Of a stretch of 64,000 bases of DNA, positions 36,897 through 48,036 are shown in pieces. The stretch's first letter is position 1, and every line of letters begins with the position of its first letter. Where the stretch lies: the NCBI GenBank assembly GCA_032164295.1, contig JAJHTX010000003.1:3100001-3164000 (forward strand). Reading direction: 5' to 3'. This DNA comes from Inonotus obliquus (taxonomy: Eukaryota > Basidiomycota > Agaricomycetes > Hymenochaetales > Hymenochaetaceae). A program made the position numbers and the translations under genes. The notes under the pieces were generated by a model that saw nothing but the letters and a program-made list of their open reading frames with translations, made no database searches and was not told the origin of the DNA.

Positions 36897-37424
36897 ATGC
36901 CTCCACTCGCCCCCTCCGAGTCTGTCGACGCCTTCCTTTCATGGCTCGCACAGCCTACAAATGCCGTTCAGCCTGGTCACGGTCACACTCACCACCATTC
37001 TCATGGGCACAATCAAACACATGCCCATGGATTGGGTTATGTCCCTCAGCAGGGCAAAGTCTCGAGCTCTGAGCAGGAGCAAAAGCATCAGCAGCAGCAA
37101 CAACAACAACAACAAAAGGAGTATGCTGCACGGCTAAGGGAATTGGCGAGGAGTCCATTGGAGGATATGGCGAAGCCGCTTTTGGTCGATGCTCCTGTCC
37201 GCAATGGGAACGGGCATCGACATCACCACGGAAGTCATAAGGGACATAGAAATGGGAGCAGCAAGGAGTCGAAGGAGTCAAAGAAGAAGAAAGGGCGGGG
37301 AAGCAGTGGTGAAGGTAGTGGTGAAGGGTCTGGCAGTGATAGCAGTGGGACCGTGCCACTGGCAACTGACGCTGCTGCGAGTACTGCAAAGATGCCGACC
37401 AGCTCGACAGTGAAAGTGCAGTAA
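36897..37424 (+). CDS. small poly-Gln/His-rich orphan protein
   Basis: Single-exon frame of 175 residues. The N-terminal MPPLAPSESVDAFLSWLAQP looks like a short amphipathic conserved segment. It is followed by His-rich HGHTHHHSHGHN, a run of nine Gln near residues 65-73, a helical patch (YAARLRELARSPLEDMAKP), and a basic then Gly/Ser-rich tail (KESKKKKGRGSSGEGSGEG). No domain recognised. The His clusters could bind metal and the rest is probably disordered; both points are inference. An in-frame stop precedes the ATG, and the ATG lies in a good context (AAAATGCC). Confidence 0.6.
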   Translation: MPPLAPSESVDAFLSWLAQPTNAVQPGHGHTHHHSHGHNQTHAHGLGYVPQQGKVSSSEQEQKHQQQQQQQQQKEYAARLRELARSPLEDMAKPLLVDAPVRNGNGHRHHHGSHKGHRNGSSKESKESKKKKGRGSSGEGSGEGSGSDSSGTVPLATDAAASTAKMPTSSTVKVQ

Positions 37425-39302
37425 ATGACACTCGATCCATCCATCCATCAACATCTCCTTACTCCATCAAGCCAGCAAGCAGATCATTCTCACTATGTCC
37501 ACAACAAGAGCTTCCTTCGTGCCCATGGTCCTTTTCGCCTTCCCTCTATGCTTTCTGCGTGGACGATAGCGCTGAAAAAGAACGATCGGCCGAGTTTATT
37601 CATTTAGCTTATCCATTTTGGTGCCGCTTCTCACTTCTCCGTCCTCATTTCGCACTACCCGATCATCCCTTCCCGCCTTAGTGCACCTCTCCGTCTTCCG
37701 TCTTCCGCCTTCTGCCATTATTCATCCAACTCCGGCTATTCTTGGACGATTTGTCCTCATTTACTCCGTTCCCATCGCCTCTTCTCCCGGTTAGACCGCC
37801 AATGGTGGGCGTGACGGGGTAGTCGGGGCGGTCGGCTGATGACTCAACCTCAAGAACCATCAAATTCAAAATATGAATTTGTACTGCCGCAGGTCGTTCA
37901 CTCATGCATCTCTTCTTTCAACGTACTTTATCCTCCCCTTCCCTTAGTCACGCCACCTCATCATCCCACTCTGTTCCCGTTCAATTCCTTCTCCCGTGCC
38001 TCATGTCCTCAACGAAATGTGCTTCGTCTCTTGTCTCTTGTCTCTTTCCTCAAGTTCCATTCTTCTATCTACCCATGCATATCAAATCTTTTCTTTACTC
38101 TCTCTCCTGGCTCTCTTCTGTGTGTCTCGAATTTCATTGCTTTCGCAAACATCGATGCATCGTGGTGAGTGACTCCATTGTCATCAATAAGAATGGGAAA
38201 ATCTGATGTTTGTTTTGTGCTGTGATTTCGGAATAGTAGTATTCCCTCTCAGGTTACTTTGGTATTCACAGTACTTACGTATCTCTGTTTCCACCCCTTC
38301 GTGTCCTTGTGTATTCGATTTCGACCGCGCTCTTTCACTCTTTCACTCGTTTGGTCTCTTTCCCTCTCTTGGTCTTAGTCTTGTCCCTCCTTCCTTTCTT
38401 CTCTTGGCACTCATGTATTCTGACCTTTCTCTCCTTGTCCGTCTTCCTTCTCCTTCTCCAACTTCTTTCTGACTGGCTATCAGAAACTGTCTATGAATAA
38501 TCGCAAATTCAATTCTCTTTCTTCTCTTCTCTTCCCTTCTTTTCTTTTTTTTGTCAAATAGAGGTGCTTTAAGAAATGATAACGATGAGGCGATGAGGCG
38601 ATGACCGAGGCGATGCGATGAGCTTGAAGGTGTTCGAGGAGTGATAGTTGGTATTCGCGTTGTATGCATCTCCTCAAGTACATGGTTCGATGGACTCTTG
38701 GACTCGGGACTACCGACTACCGACTACTATCAGCATGCCAGTACCAGTGACTGACGCAACGAGCGCGGGTTGAGTTGAGGTGGGGCGTACTTACTTACTT
38801 ATTTAGAATCTAAATGCATGTTGAGGGAGTATGAGCGAGCGAGGATTTCTACCGTTCGTATTCGTATTCGTATTCGAATCATAAGCCTACTTCTGGACGA
38901 GACAGGTGCATTTACTGTAAACAAGTATTACACGACACCGAAACCGGGGGAGATCCGGAATGACAATAGAAATAGAATGGTATGTGCGAAGAGTAGACTG
39001 GGGTAGTTACGTTACAAAAAAAGCAGACCTAGGCAAGCTCGAGGATGAGGATGAGGATAGGATGAGGATAGAGAAAGAGGTTAAAAATAACTCGTTATCG
39101 TATCTCATCTCGGAGTGATCTGCGATCTGCATAGCAAACCAAAAAAGCCCATTAGCGTCACGGCACCGATGCCAATACGAAGGTCCTCTCTTTTCCGTTT
39201 CCCAAGTTTTCCTGAGATAATGAGTTGTGTGTGTGTATGCGTATGGGTATGCGGCGTGCGGTGGTTGAAGACGGTCTAGATAGCCAGTCCCCAGTCGAAA
39301 TC
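37425..39302. other. intergenic, pyrimidine-rich
   Basis: About 1.9 kb, strongly C/T-rich on the plus strand from 37900 to 38560. It contains GATGAGGC-type tandem copies near 38584-38625, a TATTCG triplet repeat near 38860-38880 and GAGGAT repeats near 39040-39070. No supported gene. Confidence 0.45.
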
Positions 39303-40211
39303 CTAACGGTCCGAAATCGTATAAGGCGCACGATGTGATAGCCTACAGGCAGCACCAACACCATCATCCAATTCCGAATTAGACTGAGACGGCGAAACAG
39401 CGTTGTATCCATATCCATATGAATTGGATGAATCGGAACAAAATGAGTCGAATGACCTGCGTGAATCTGATAATGACGACGATGAGGATGTATCTTCTCC
39501 TTCTCCATCTTGTTCCGAAATTGAATCCGCCGAGGACGCTCCGTTGAGTTCTTCCTCCCCTCGCTCTCGTTCCGGCGCTCTCACGTTTTTAATTACCATA
39601 CGATCCCTCGCCCTCTCCTTGTGTGAATCTAAATATGGTGCAGGTACCACCGGTACCGGTTCCGCATTCGAGTTCGAAGATGAAGATGAAAGAGAGCTGG
39701 ATTCGGATAACGTTTGCATCCGTCTTCGTACAGGTCCGGTCCTTGTCGCTGTTGAAGGAGGAGAGGGTGCAGGAGAGAAGAGCATGAATGAAGAGTTGAC
39801 GACTCCTGGGATGATTACGACGGGTGTATACGAGGATGTACGTGCATGGTGTGTGTGTCCGTGTGCACGGGAACGAGGTAAAGTATGGTATGCACTTTCT
39901 CGAGGACGTTGTCGGGCTGTAGTCGTACTGGTACTAGCATGACAACTTTCGGACTTGAAGCGTGAATGTGCATCGGCAGTCCCATGTCGAAGTCGAGGCT
40001 TTGCGTTATTTGCATCTCGGTCGTTGAAGTCGTACATCTCGTACTCCCAGTCGGAGGACGTAAGAGATTCGGTTCGGGAGAGCGCGAGTGCTTTTGTATC
40101 GGAGGTAGAGGTAGGTTGCTGGAGAGGCTGACTCTTCGGACGAGTGCCGGTGGAATTCGTACCAGAGGAGAGCCAGGAGAGGATAGAAAGGCAGTAAGAT
40201 GACAATGCCAT
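39303..40211 (-). CDS. orphan Ser-rich protein
   Basis: Single-exon frame. The ATG at 40211 (MALSSYCLSILSWLSSG) is preferred over an upstream in-frame one at 40328, because the extra 39 residues look like leader DNA. The product is about 302 residues. It contains a short N-terminal hydrophobic segment, a patch that looks conserved (SSDWEYEMYDFNDRD), a central PVVIIPGVVNSSFMLFSPAP segment, and acidic/Ser-rich tracts (GEGEDTSSSSSLSDSRRSF). No family recognised. The coding call rests on the long frame and composition; the antisense frame 39403-39942 looks like a shadow. Confidence 0.55.
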   Translation of the reverse strand: MALSSYCLSILSWLSSGTNSTGTRPKSQPLQQPTSTSDTKALALSRTESLTSSDWEYEMYDFNDRDANNAKPRLRHGTADAHSRFKSESCHASTSTTTARQRPRESAYHTLPRSRAHGHTHHARTSSYTPVVIIPGVVNSSFMLFSPAPSPPSTATRTGPVRRRMQTLSESSSLSSSSSNSNAEPVPVVPAPYLDSHKERARDRMVIKNVRAPERERGEEELNGASSADSISEQDGEGEDTSSSSSLSDSRRSFDSFCSDSSNSYGYGYNAVSPSQSNSELDDGVGAACRLSHRAPYTISDR

Positions 40212-40419
40212 CGTTAGAGGTGGGGTGGAGTGTATGCGAGGGTGAAGGGGAGAGGAGGGAATGAAATTGGGAGATGGGTATTGGCTGAGAGGAGAGCATC
40301 TTTTATGTACAAGGGACACAACAACCAAGGCAGGGATGGAGACCTCCCTTAAGTTCCATTATTGATCGCGGCATTTGTGACGCCATAGTAGGCTACGCGT
40401 GACTTCTATCCTACCTACC
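40212..40419. promoter_or_regulatory. divergent promoter between Ser-rich orphan and membrane protein
   Basis: 208 bp between the inferred start codons of the minus-strand Ser-rich gene and the plus-strand two-TM gene. No clear TATA box was recognised; a GGGTGGAGTG-like purine-rich stretch lies near the minus-strand start. Confidence 0.4.
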
Positions 40420-41663
40420 ATGAGTACTAACTGGCCTTCACTATACGACCCCTCCGTCGACCTACTCCGCATTCCACACAACGATCCAGTACAACCAACA
40501 GGCCATTATCTCACTCACGCACAGGGTCAGTATTTTCATCCCTCTCCACACAGCCAATCTCTAATCCACCGACAGACGTATTCAGATTCACACTATACTG
40601 GACATTGATATTCTATCTCCCGTTATTCGTACTAGCAGGTTCACTCGCATTCTTCAACATCATATTCCCTCCAAACCGTCATCATCGCTCAGATCGTTCA
40701 AACAAGTCCACTGGCGACAACAATTCCCCTACACATCGTCAGCAAGGGGATTCCTATGGGTACTATCCAGCCTCTCCGTCATCTCAGACCGGAACGGGCT
40801 ATGCGGCTCTCGTACCGATATCCGGTCCAGACTCTGGTCCAGAGGCACATCGTCCTTCCATTTCCAATTCCGTTCCTCAACACGCCACTGCAAGAACTCA
40901 ATCTCGTGCACCGCAAAACTTGCAACAAGTAAACCCACGTCGAACACGTATAACTTACGCGCTTTTGGTTCTTTTTTTGTTTCTTTTAAGTGGGTTGTTG
41001 GGAGCTGTCGTTGGTTCTGCTATTGTTGGATATGTTCTTGCTGGGTTGTATCAGGCCGGTGGGTTTCATATGTCTACGTACGTCGCTTTTTACTCCTTTC
41101 GATGGGTGCGGTGACGTGTGGGTTGGATCCTTCTGGTTCTAACTTTTTGTGTTCTCATCCATCTCTTCGACGTCGATGATACATGATGCGTGATCTATGT
41201 GTCCCGTGCCGTTCAATCGTCGTCATCGGAAATGAACTCCTTCCTTCTGGGATTATGGGAACGTTGCTTTTCTCCTCAAATCGTATCGTTCGTATTGGAC
41301 ATATGTCCTCAACAGATGGATACCTCCGGTCTTTGCCCTCGTCCAGACTCTTATCGGTGTTCTTGGGTAAGTTTCTCGCTCCTTCATCCAATTCTTCTTC
41401 AAGTTTATCCGCCTTCCTTCTTGCTTGTCCCTTACTCCTCCTATTCAGTCGAAATCGGAGCTTGTCTCCTTCATCTTTTCATCATCATCATGTCATACAT
41501 GCACCTTAACCACCTGATCTCCTTCCATCTCTTCTAAACCTTTTCTTTCGGTTCAATGACACTCAACTCGACTTCTCATGCTAACGTTTACTGATGGGTT
41601 TTGTATTTGTGACGATTATTCTACGTCAATAGGATCTACCCTTCCATTGCCGATATCATCTAA
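40420..41663 (+). CDS. small integral membrane protein, conserved fungal type
   Basis: Four exons join in phase: 40420-40525, 40576-41077, 41316-41366 and 41633-41663, giving 229 residues. Order: a soluble N-terminus (MSTNWPSLYDPSVDLLRIP), FRFTLYWTLIFYLPLFVLAG as the first membrane helix, a polar Ser-rich loop, RRTRITYALLVLFLFLLSGL with a following glycine-rich hydrophobic stretch, and the terminal TWIPPVFALVQTLIGVLGIY. I recall this pattern from fungal integral-membrane proteins of unknown function. The last two introns (238 and 266 nt) are much longer than the usual 50-80 nt here. Function unknown. Confidence 0.75.
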
Positions 41664-42206
41664 CGACGATGATTTACGATGTTCGAGATTCGCTATCGGA
41701 TGCTCGGGATTCCCCTCGCTCCCTCGCATCCGAGTCGACCTGAACTTCCTAGTTCTTGTTTCTCAGTTCTCAGCTCTCGGTTTCACTCGCTTTTGTGGTT
41801 GGCTGGTTGGCTGTCTTTGGTTATCCGGGTTTGGGGTTTCCTGGACAAGCAAACGTTATCAACTGGCTCCATCCGTTTCCTGTCCAAGACTCAAGAGTTT
41901 TTGCTTCATCTACGTTATCTCAAGTCATGTATGTTATCTCAAAGCATCGCATATCTCCTTCCGTCCTTCCTTTCTTCCATCTACGACTTTGATGATTTTT
42001 GTATATCTTTATGAGCATTATATTCTACCCTATACTTACTGTTCTCCGTTCTCTGTTCTCTGTTCTCGATGTGTGCGATAGGAAATATCTTCTGGATATG
42101 GCATGCACAGCCACGTGAACGATTGATCTAATCTTATCTCTTATCTCGCAAATTTAATTCCATTCGTTTTATCTTTTCTTTTTTACGCGACGATCTGATC
42201 TCTCTC

Positions 42207-42245
42207 TCACACACACACACTCACGCGGACGCTCGCTCGCTCGTT
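42207..42245. repeat. CA and CTCG microsatellites upstream of ADE1
   Basis: A (CA)n run near 42209-42222, followed closely by CGCTCGCTCGCTCG near 42231-42244, in the 5' leader or promoter just upstream of the SAICAR synthetase start at 42300. Confidence 0.6.
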
Positions 42246-42299
42246 CATAACTATAAGGACCATCTCAATTAATAATCAACTCAACTCCAAACTCCAATC

Positions 42300-43974
42300 A
42301 TGTCCGCGTCTCTGAGCACTGCCAAAGTATCAAACGAAGGAGATGGAGAAGCTCTAATGAGGACGAACCTCCCCGAGACGGAGACGTTGAAGTTTGTTTC
42401 GAGGGGGAAGGTTAGGGATTTGTATTCTATTCGAGATAGAGATGTTAAAGGAGATGGAGAGGGGGAAGAGTATTTGTTGTTTATTGCGACGGATAGGATT
42501 TCTGCTTTTGATGTTGTTTTGAAGAACGTACGTCTATCTCTACGTCTCTTGTTTGTATGTGCATATATTTCACCATTCACCCTTCTCCAAATATTCATCT
42601 ACTCTTCACTCATCTACGCATTTACATTACTCACGACACGAACCATCTAACAATCTAACCATCTATCTAATCAACCACCCACCTATGAACAGGGCATACC
42701 AGGAAAAGGCGCCCTCCTAACTCAACTATCCACATTCTGGTTTAACCGTTTGAAACATATAATCCCCAATCACGTCGTTGCTTCTTCTTCGACGTTGGAA
42801 GATATGCCACCTGGGATACGTGATCAAGTCGCTCCTTTCTGGGAACGCGGTCTAGACGGGGGAGGAGAGGGAGGAGGAGAGGGAGGAGGATTGAAAGGAC
42901 GAACGTTATTGGTTCGGAAAGCAAAAGTTGTCAAGTTGGAGGCGATTGTTAGAGGGTATCTTACAGGTATGTATTTCGTATCTTTCTTTCTCTCTGAATG
43001 TATGCATGTGTGAAGACGGACTGATTGGCTGATTCATTCCCGTCCATCCATCGATCCTTACTCTCGTTCCTCCATCACATCGATGATGGGTGACGACGGT
43101 GGTGACGATGGATGCTGTCCATGATCAATCCCTCCAACCCCCTCCAACCCCCCAACGAATAACGAACGACAAATCAAACAGGCTCAGCATGGACAGAATA
43201 CCAAAACTCACGTACAGTTCACGGTATACCCTTACCAGAAGGTCTCATCGAGTCTTCCAAACTCCCCGAACCGCTTTTTACACCGTCTACAAAAGCGGAT
43301 ATAGGAGAACATGATGAGAATATTTCTCCTGAACGTGGTACGTCTTACGTCCTTCCTTCCTACGTCCTACTTCCTACATCCCTTCCTCTCTCCTCCCCCT
43401 TCCTTCCTTCCTTCCTCCCTTACGTGAAAGGATAAAATACCAAACTAACCATCCCCTCTCACCATCCCCTCCTCACCCTTCTGATTTTATCAAAAAAAAA
43501 ATAGCAAAACACCTCCTCGGACCCCACCTCTACAACCAAATCTCCACCATCTCACTTTCCCTATTCAAAGAAGCTTCCATATACGCTCTAGAGAGAGGTC
43601 TAATTCTAGCAGATACGAAATTCGAATTCGGACTCGTTCCTTCCGAATCCGAGTCTATCCCCTCTTCCTCTTCGTCCACCGCCCCTTCTTCCCCATCAAC
43701 ACCACCCAACTCAAACTCAACCCTAATCCTAATAGACGAAGCCCTAACACCCGACTCATCCCGCTACTGGTCCCAACAAACATACACCCCAGGCCACCCA
43801 CAACCCTCCTTCGACAAACAATTCCTACGAAACTGGCTCTTATCCTCCGGTTTTCGTAAAGGTCTGGAGAGTGGTCCTGAAGGTAAGGAAGGAGAAGGAT
43901 GGGAGATGACGGAGGATGTTGTTAGGGGTACGAAAGAGAGGTATGAGGAAGTTGTTAGGATGCTAGTTGGGTAG
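42300..43974 (+). CDS. ADE1: SAICAR synthetase (phosphoribosylaminoimidazole-succinocarboxamide synthase)
   Basis: Joins aspartate to CAIR in de novo purine synthesis. Four exons, 42300-42527, 42693-42966, 43182-43337 and 43505-43974, join in phase to give 375 residues. Family blocks: [13 protein letters not shown] (nucleotide-binding start), [61 protein letters not shown], and [16 protein letters not shown]. Two low-complexity inserts are unusual: a Gly/Glu repeat ([15 protein letters not shown]) between the ERG and LLVRKAKV segments, and a Ser/Pro-rich stretch between KFEFG and TLILIDE. Length is somewhat above the yeast enzyme as a result. The gene is convergent with the phosphate carrier. 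Confidence 0.95.
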
Positions 43975-44301
43975 GGTAGGGTAGGACGAAAGAGTCGTGT
44001 CAATGTAAGGAATATACATAGCATAGAATCCACCACTTGAACCTCCATGTTATGATTTACTTGACGATATTCGCAACAGGGACAAGACTTCTCGCATCAA
44101 GGCGACCATAGTATTAGAATGCTCCAAAGAGCGTCTATTGCAGAGAATATAGACAAATAGGCATGCAATAATGACAATGTGCTTAAAGCAACGAAAGCAA
44201 GCAGTCCGCCACCCGTTTTTTCCGCTCAAGAGTTGGAGGGTATTGTTCGTTCGTTTCATCGTGTCCACGCTCGACCGTGGCAAAGTAATCAAAGAACAAG
44301 T

Positions 44302-45584
44302 CTACTTGCCACCAGTCGTACCCATACCCATGGCAGTCTTGAATGTGTCGTAGATCCACCATTGGAAGCCTTAGGTAAGAAACAAGTGAGAAATCGCACC
44401 AGTAAAAAATTGTATGATTAGAGATAAAAAGACGCACCAGTAAGAGTACCGATCATGATCACACGTGTGCCGAGACCCTTGGTCATCAAATTCGCAGCGC
44501 CAACTTCCTTCGCGATCGTGCCAATACTCTTGCCCTTGTTCGACAGCTTGCCCATTTGCGAAACGAGCGAGTCCGCGGGGTGCGACACGATAGCACAAAC
44601 AACACCAGCCGTGTAACCTGAAGCAAACGTGACCCCGAGTTGCGTGCCCATGCCGTAACTCTCCTTCGGTGCCGTGAAGACGTGAGTGTAGAAAAGCTGG
44701 ACAATCTTCTCAAAGAAGAAGAACTTGGCCATCGTATACGGAATCTGATAATATTTCGGCGATACACGTCAGAAACCCGTAACCAACGTTTTCCCTCCAA
44801 TCATGGAGAGGTAGCCTGATAAACGCACCTGACGTGACCAAAGCGGGACGAGCGAACCGAATGGATAACGAGTCTCAGCCTTCAACTCGCTCATCTTAGC
44901 AAGAGCCGGACCGAATTTGATAGGGAACGTTCCTTGTGGCGACGTCTGAATCTTGACCTTCGTCATCTCGAACGGGCACAGGGCGATATCCGCAAACACT
45001 TCCGCAGAAGCCGAACCAGCAAGCCATATGAGTGACTTGTATTTCTGAGAGTTCTCCTCGCCAGCCAAGTTGGAATAGGCATCCTTGAAGACCTCGTAGA
45101 GACCGTATTTGAACGCTCCCTGAAGCGAGTAACCGACGAATGTGGGACCGAAACCTTTCCAGATACCATTTGAGCCTTCTTCAGCGACGAGAGTCTTGAG
45201 ACCAGAAGTGAGGCCCTTGTATTTCGCTGGGTCGACCTGAAGAAAATTTGAAGTCAGCAAGTGCGTTGCGACTTTCATATTCCTCAAGAGAATCGTCGTT
45301 GCAATCCGACAAATCCGGCGAAGAGCAATCGTAGAATATGAAAGTAGCCGGATACATACCTGCATGTTACATTTTGTGACATCGAGCGGTGTAATACCTG
45401 CGTGTGTGATACCGCAGGCAAGGACACCACCAAACAAGCACTTTGAGTAGTATGACACATCATGAGGTACCGCAGGGTTCAAGTAGCTATCACAAGCACA
45501 ATACAATCAGAAACCAATATCCAAGGTAAGATTGAAGGAAGAGACGAACCGGGCATCCCACTTCTTAGTGGCAGGAGTGACCAT
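44302..45584 (-). CDS. mitochondrial phosphate carrier (SLC25A3/MIR1-PIC2 type)
   Basis: Imports phosphate into the mitochondrial matrix for ATP synthesis. Five exons, 45584-45550, 45486-45360, 45236-44829, 44744-44438 and 44369-44302, join in phase to give 314 residues, a normal length. The three carrier repeats are visible: GITPLDVTKCNMQ, CPFEMTKVKIQT and SHPADSLVSQM, each with the P-x-[DE]-x-x-[KRQ]-type motif. Also present are GIWKGFGPTFVGYSLQGAFK, typical of phosphate carriers, and QIPYTMAKFFFFE. The C-terminus is QWWIYDTFKTAMG. The gene lies between ADE1 (convergent, 327 bp) and the Nnf1-like gene (same strand, 313 bp upstream). Confidence 0.95.
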
Positions 45585-45897
45585 GACGTACGAAAATTAA
45601 CGGAGACTACTGATAGGAAATATAACGTCTACGTTGTCTAGTCTGCAAGACTCTTAGTCGCCAAAGACCAGTCTATGGCTGGGGCGTGGTGGGTTGAGGA
45701 GTGGGGAGTGAGTGGTGGAAGATGACAGCACAGAGGGCGAGAGAGGGACGATGGAGGTGAGCAAATAAAAAAGCGAGCGGCTGTCCGGCTGGCCGGGATG
45801 ACCCGCACCTCATTCATCCGAACTGTCCGATTTGTTGCTTTGCTCATCCAATCACAGTCAGAACGTGTGCTCAATAAAATTACAATAACTCTATATA

Positions 45898-46878
45898 CTA
45901 TGACATTGGATTCGTCGGCATCGACTCTGCCAACCTCAACGAATACTCTTGAATATCTCCGACCGGTAAAGTTGACAATTCCTCTTCAAGCTAAGACGTC
46001 GAGTCAGTATGGAATCACGACAGACAAAGGAACACATTCGTACCGCCCATACGGCATCTAACAGACGCGTCTCCTCGGCCTCGTTCTCCATCATCGCTTC
46101 AAAGTCCTCCATCATCTGTTGCTGTAACTCCAGATTCTCCTTCTCCAACTACACCAGAAATAGTCGCATTTAGCATACACATTCAGTATAGCAAAATGAC
46201 AAACAACTGTGCTCACCTGCGCAAGTCTCTCCTCCAACTCGCCCTTCTCTCCTCTCAAAATAGGTATCGTCCTCGCCCTCACAGCGTTCCTCGGTTCCAA
46301 ATTAGGCCTCCATGTATCAGGTCCGGGTCGTTCACCTCTCTCTGATCGGTCGCGTGCTTCCTCCACTACGGTATGTAACTTGTCAATGTTCTCGCGTGCG
46401 TTGTATCGGACGAATAGTTCATCACACGCATTCTGTTAATGAGCTTTGGATTAGTGTGTGTGAATTAGAGGGTTTGGATGAGACCTACAGTGATAAGCCG
46501 TTCCATATGTAATGAAATCGTATTGTACACTCCCGACGCACCATCCGGTTCCTCTTTACACCAAAGCTCAAAGCACTCCGAAAAGTCATCATAGCTATTC
46601 ACCAATCCCAACACAAAGCAAACACAACAATCAGCAAGTCATATTCAAACCAAAGACGCGTGCATAGCGAACAACAAACGAGAAACTCACGTCCACTTAT
46701 GCGCAGCCCTCTGAATCGCAAGTTGAAGAGCAGAATGAAAATGCATCCATCGCCTGCTACCTTCCTGTGGCTCGTTCTGGTTCTGGCTTTGATTTAAACT
46801 TTGATTCTGGCTTTGAATGAGAGGTTTGTTGGGAGCCTTGGGGGCGCTGCTGCCGCTGGGCGCGTTCGACACAGGCAT
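45898..46878 (-). CDS. NNF1: probable kinetochore MIND-complex subunit Nnf1
   Basis: Five exons, 46878-46691, 46594-46489, 46432-46217, 46148-46053 and 45990-45898, join in phase to give 232 residues. A Gln/Asn-rich N-terminus is followed by RRWMHFHSALQLAIQRAAHK and DFSECFELWC, then LFVRYNARENIDKLHTVVEE and a coiled-coil GEKGELEERLAQLEKENLEL and LLDALEEELSTL. This helix order and the DFxECFP/W-like block match fungal Nnf1, which links the inner kinetochore to the Ndc80 complex. The last exon was preferred over reading through, because it continues the coiled coil. The assignment is from remembered family pattern, not a search. Confidence 0.65.
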
Positions 46879-47428
46879 TCGTGTAATCTCGCTGTGAGTT
46901 GAGTTGCTCGAGTTGTGTCACGCCTCGCGCGACGCGTCCCAGCGTCGATCAGCGTCGATCGTGCGGACCTTGTATCACACACACCTCTTGAATGCGATTG
47001 TGGGCGAGTTCAAATGAGGATGTCGCGTATCACCACAGGGGTAGTGGTGTGGTGAAGCGATATTAATGGCCATTCTGCCACAAGGACAAGGTCTAATCAT
47101 TGATGGTAATTCTTATCAGTCCAGTTGTGTCGCCACAGTACTAGTACTAGTGGCACGTCTCGCCGCTGATGCTAACAATGTACCAGATGCAGCTCGCCTA
47201 CTTTGCGACATCAGTTCTTCTCAGCAGCAGACACTACTTTCGAACACTAGTTCTCGTAAAATCGAGATCCATATCCGTCCTCACTCAGGTGACGAGGCTT
47301 CCCATCGCATGGTGGCGCGCCTCTCAAAGCACATTATCTAATTTTTCATTTGTCATATGCGCAATGTACTTTCCCCGAAAATAAGAACTGGTACTTGCTA
47401 TGGCGCCACTTTGCATCGAGCTACAAGC

Positions 47429-47436
47429 TATATAAA
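47429..47436 (+). promoter_or_regulatory. TATA box upstream of the small Lys-rich gene
   Basis: TATATAAA lies 92-99 bases upstream of the ATG at 47528, a suitable place for a core promoter element. No transcript evidence. Confidence 0.45.
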
Positions 47437-47527
47437 CACCTTCCTTTGGCCCCAGGTATGTGTTCTCCAGTAACATCGTACACTCCAAGCGCTCATCTAT
47501 AGATCGTCACTACCTTCCGAGACATCA

Positions 47528-47997
47528 ATGCCCGAAGAACCTTCGATGCAAGATATTACTATGAAAATCTATGTCGGTCTGTAATCATCCCAGTTTCTCC
47601 GAATTTGAATAGGGGCTAACATACAACTTCAGAATCTAAAAACAAGTATCAGTTTCGTGTTGAAAAGGAAGTGGTCATCGACGAGACGCGCGTGGCCGTG
47701 GCCATATTATATAACCTAGAAGTTACCAAGGATGCAATGGGCAGTGCGATTGACGCTATAAAACGCAAAGAGAATCCCGACCCCAACGATGTAGTGAAGT
47801 TTACTACCGGTGAAGAAGGCACAGCTCTAAAAGAGCTCTTGGATTGGATCAATTCCCAAAAGCCCAAGTCCAAGAAGAGGAAGAGAAAGGCTAAGGACGG
47901 TAAAAAACCGCCGGCAACGGGAGAAGCATCATCAACCGAAGCTAAGCGTAGTTTGACACAGGAACCGCCGGTATCCAAAAAAGAGAGAAAGAGATGA
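47528..47997 (+). CDS. small Lys-rich orphan protein
   Basis: Two exons, 47528-47576 and 47633-47997, join in phase to give 137 residues. The first part (MQDITMKIYVGESKNKYQF, then VVIDETRVAVAILYNLEVTK) looks like a small folded region. The end is basic and nuclear-localisation-like (KPKSKKRKRKAKDG). No family recognised. The end of its intron is copied, with changes, about 440 bp downstream, followed by another short coding-like segment. It is divergent from the Nnf1-like gene (650 bp). Confidence 0.55.
47594..47632 (+). repeat. first copy of a duplicated intron segment
   Basis: This 39-base stretch, the 3' part of the small gene's intron including its CTTCAG acceptor, recurs at 48037-48076 with only a few changes. 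The shared core is GAATAGGGGCT followed by an ACTTCAG end. Confidence 0.65.
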
Positions 47998-48036
47998 GAT
48001 GACTAATATTTATACTGGCACCGTCTATGACTAGCT

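Noticed and set aside
39403..39942. 179-codon plus-strand frame
   Set aside because: It is antisense to the Ser-rich gene at 39303-40211; its acidic/Ser composition mirrors the reverse strand and it has no family features.
43965..43986. GGGTAGGGTAGGG telomere-like repeat
   Set aside because: Only two to three units at the stop codon of ADE1; too short for an interstitial telomere.
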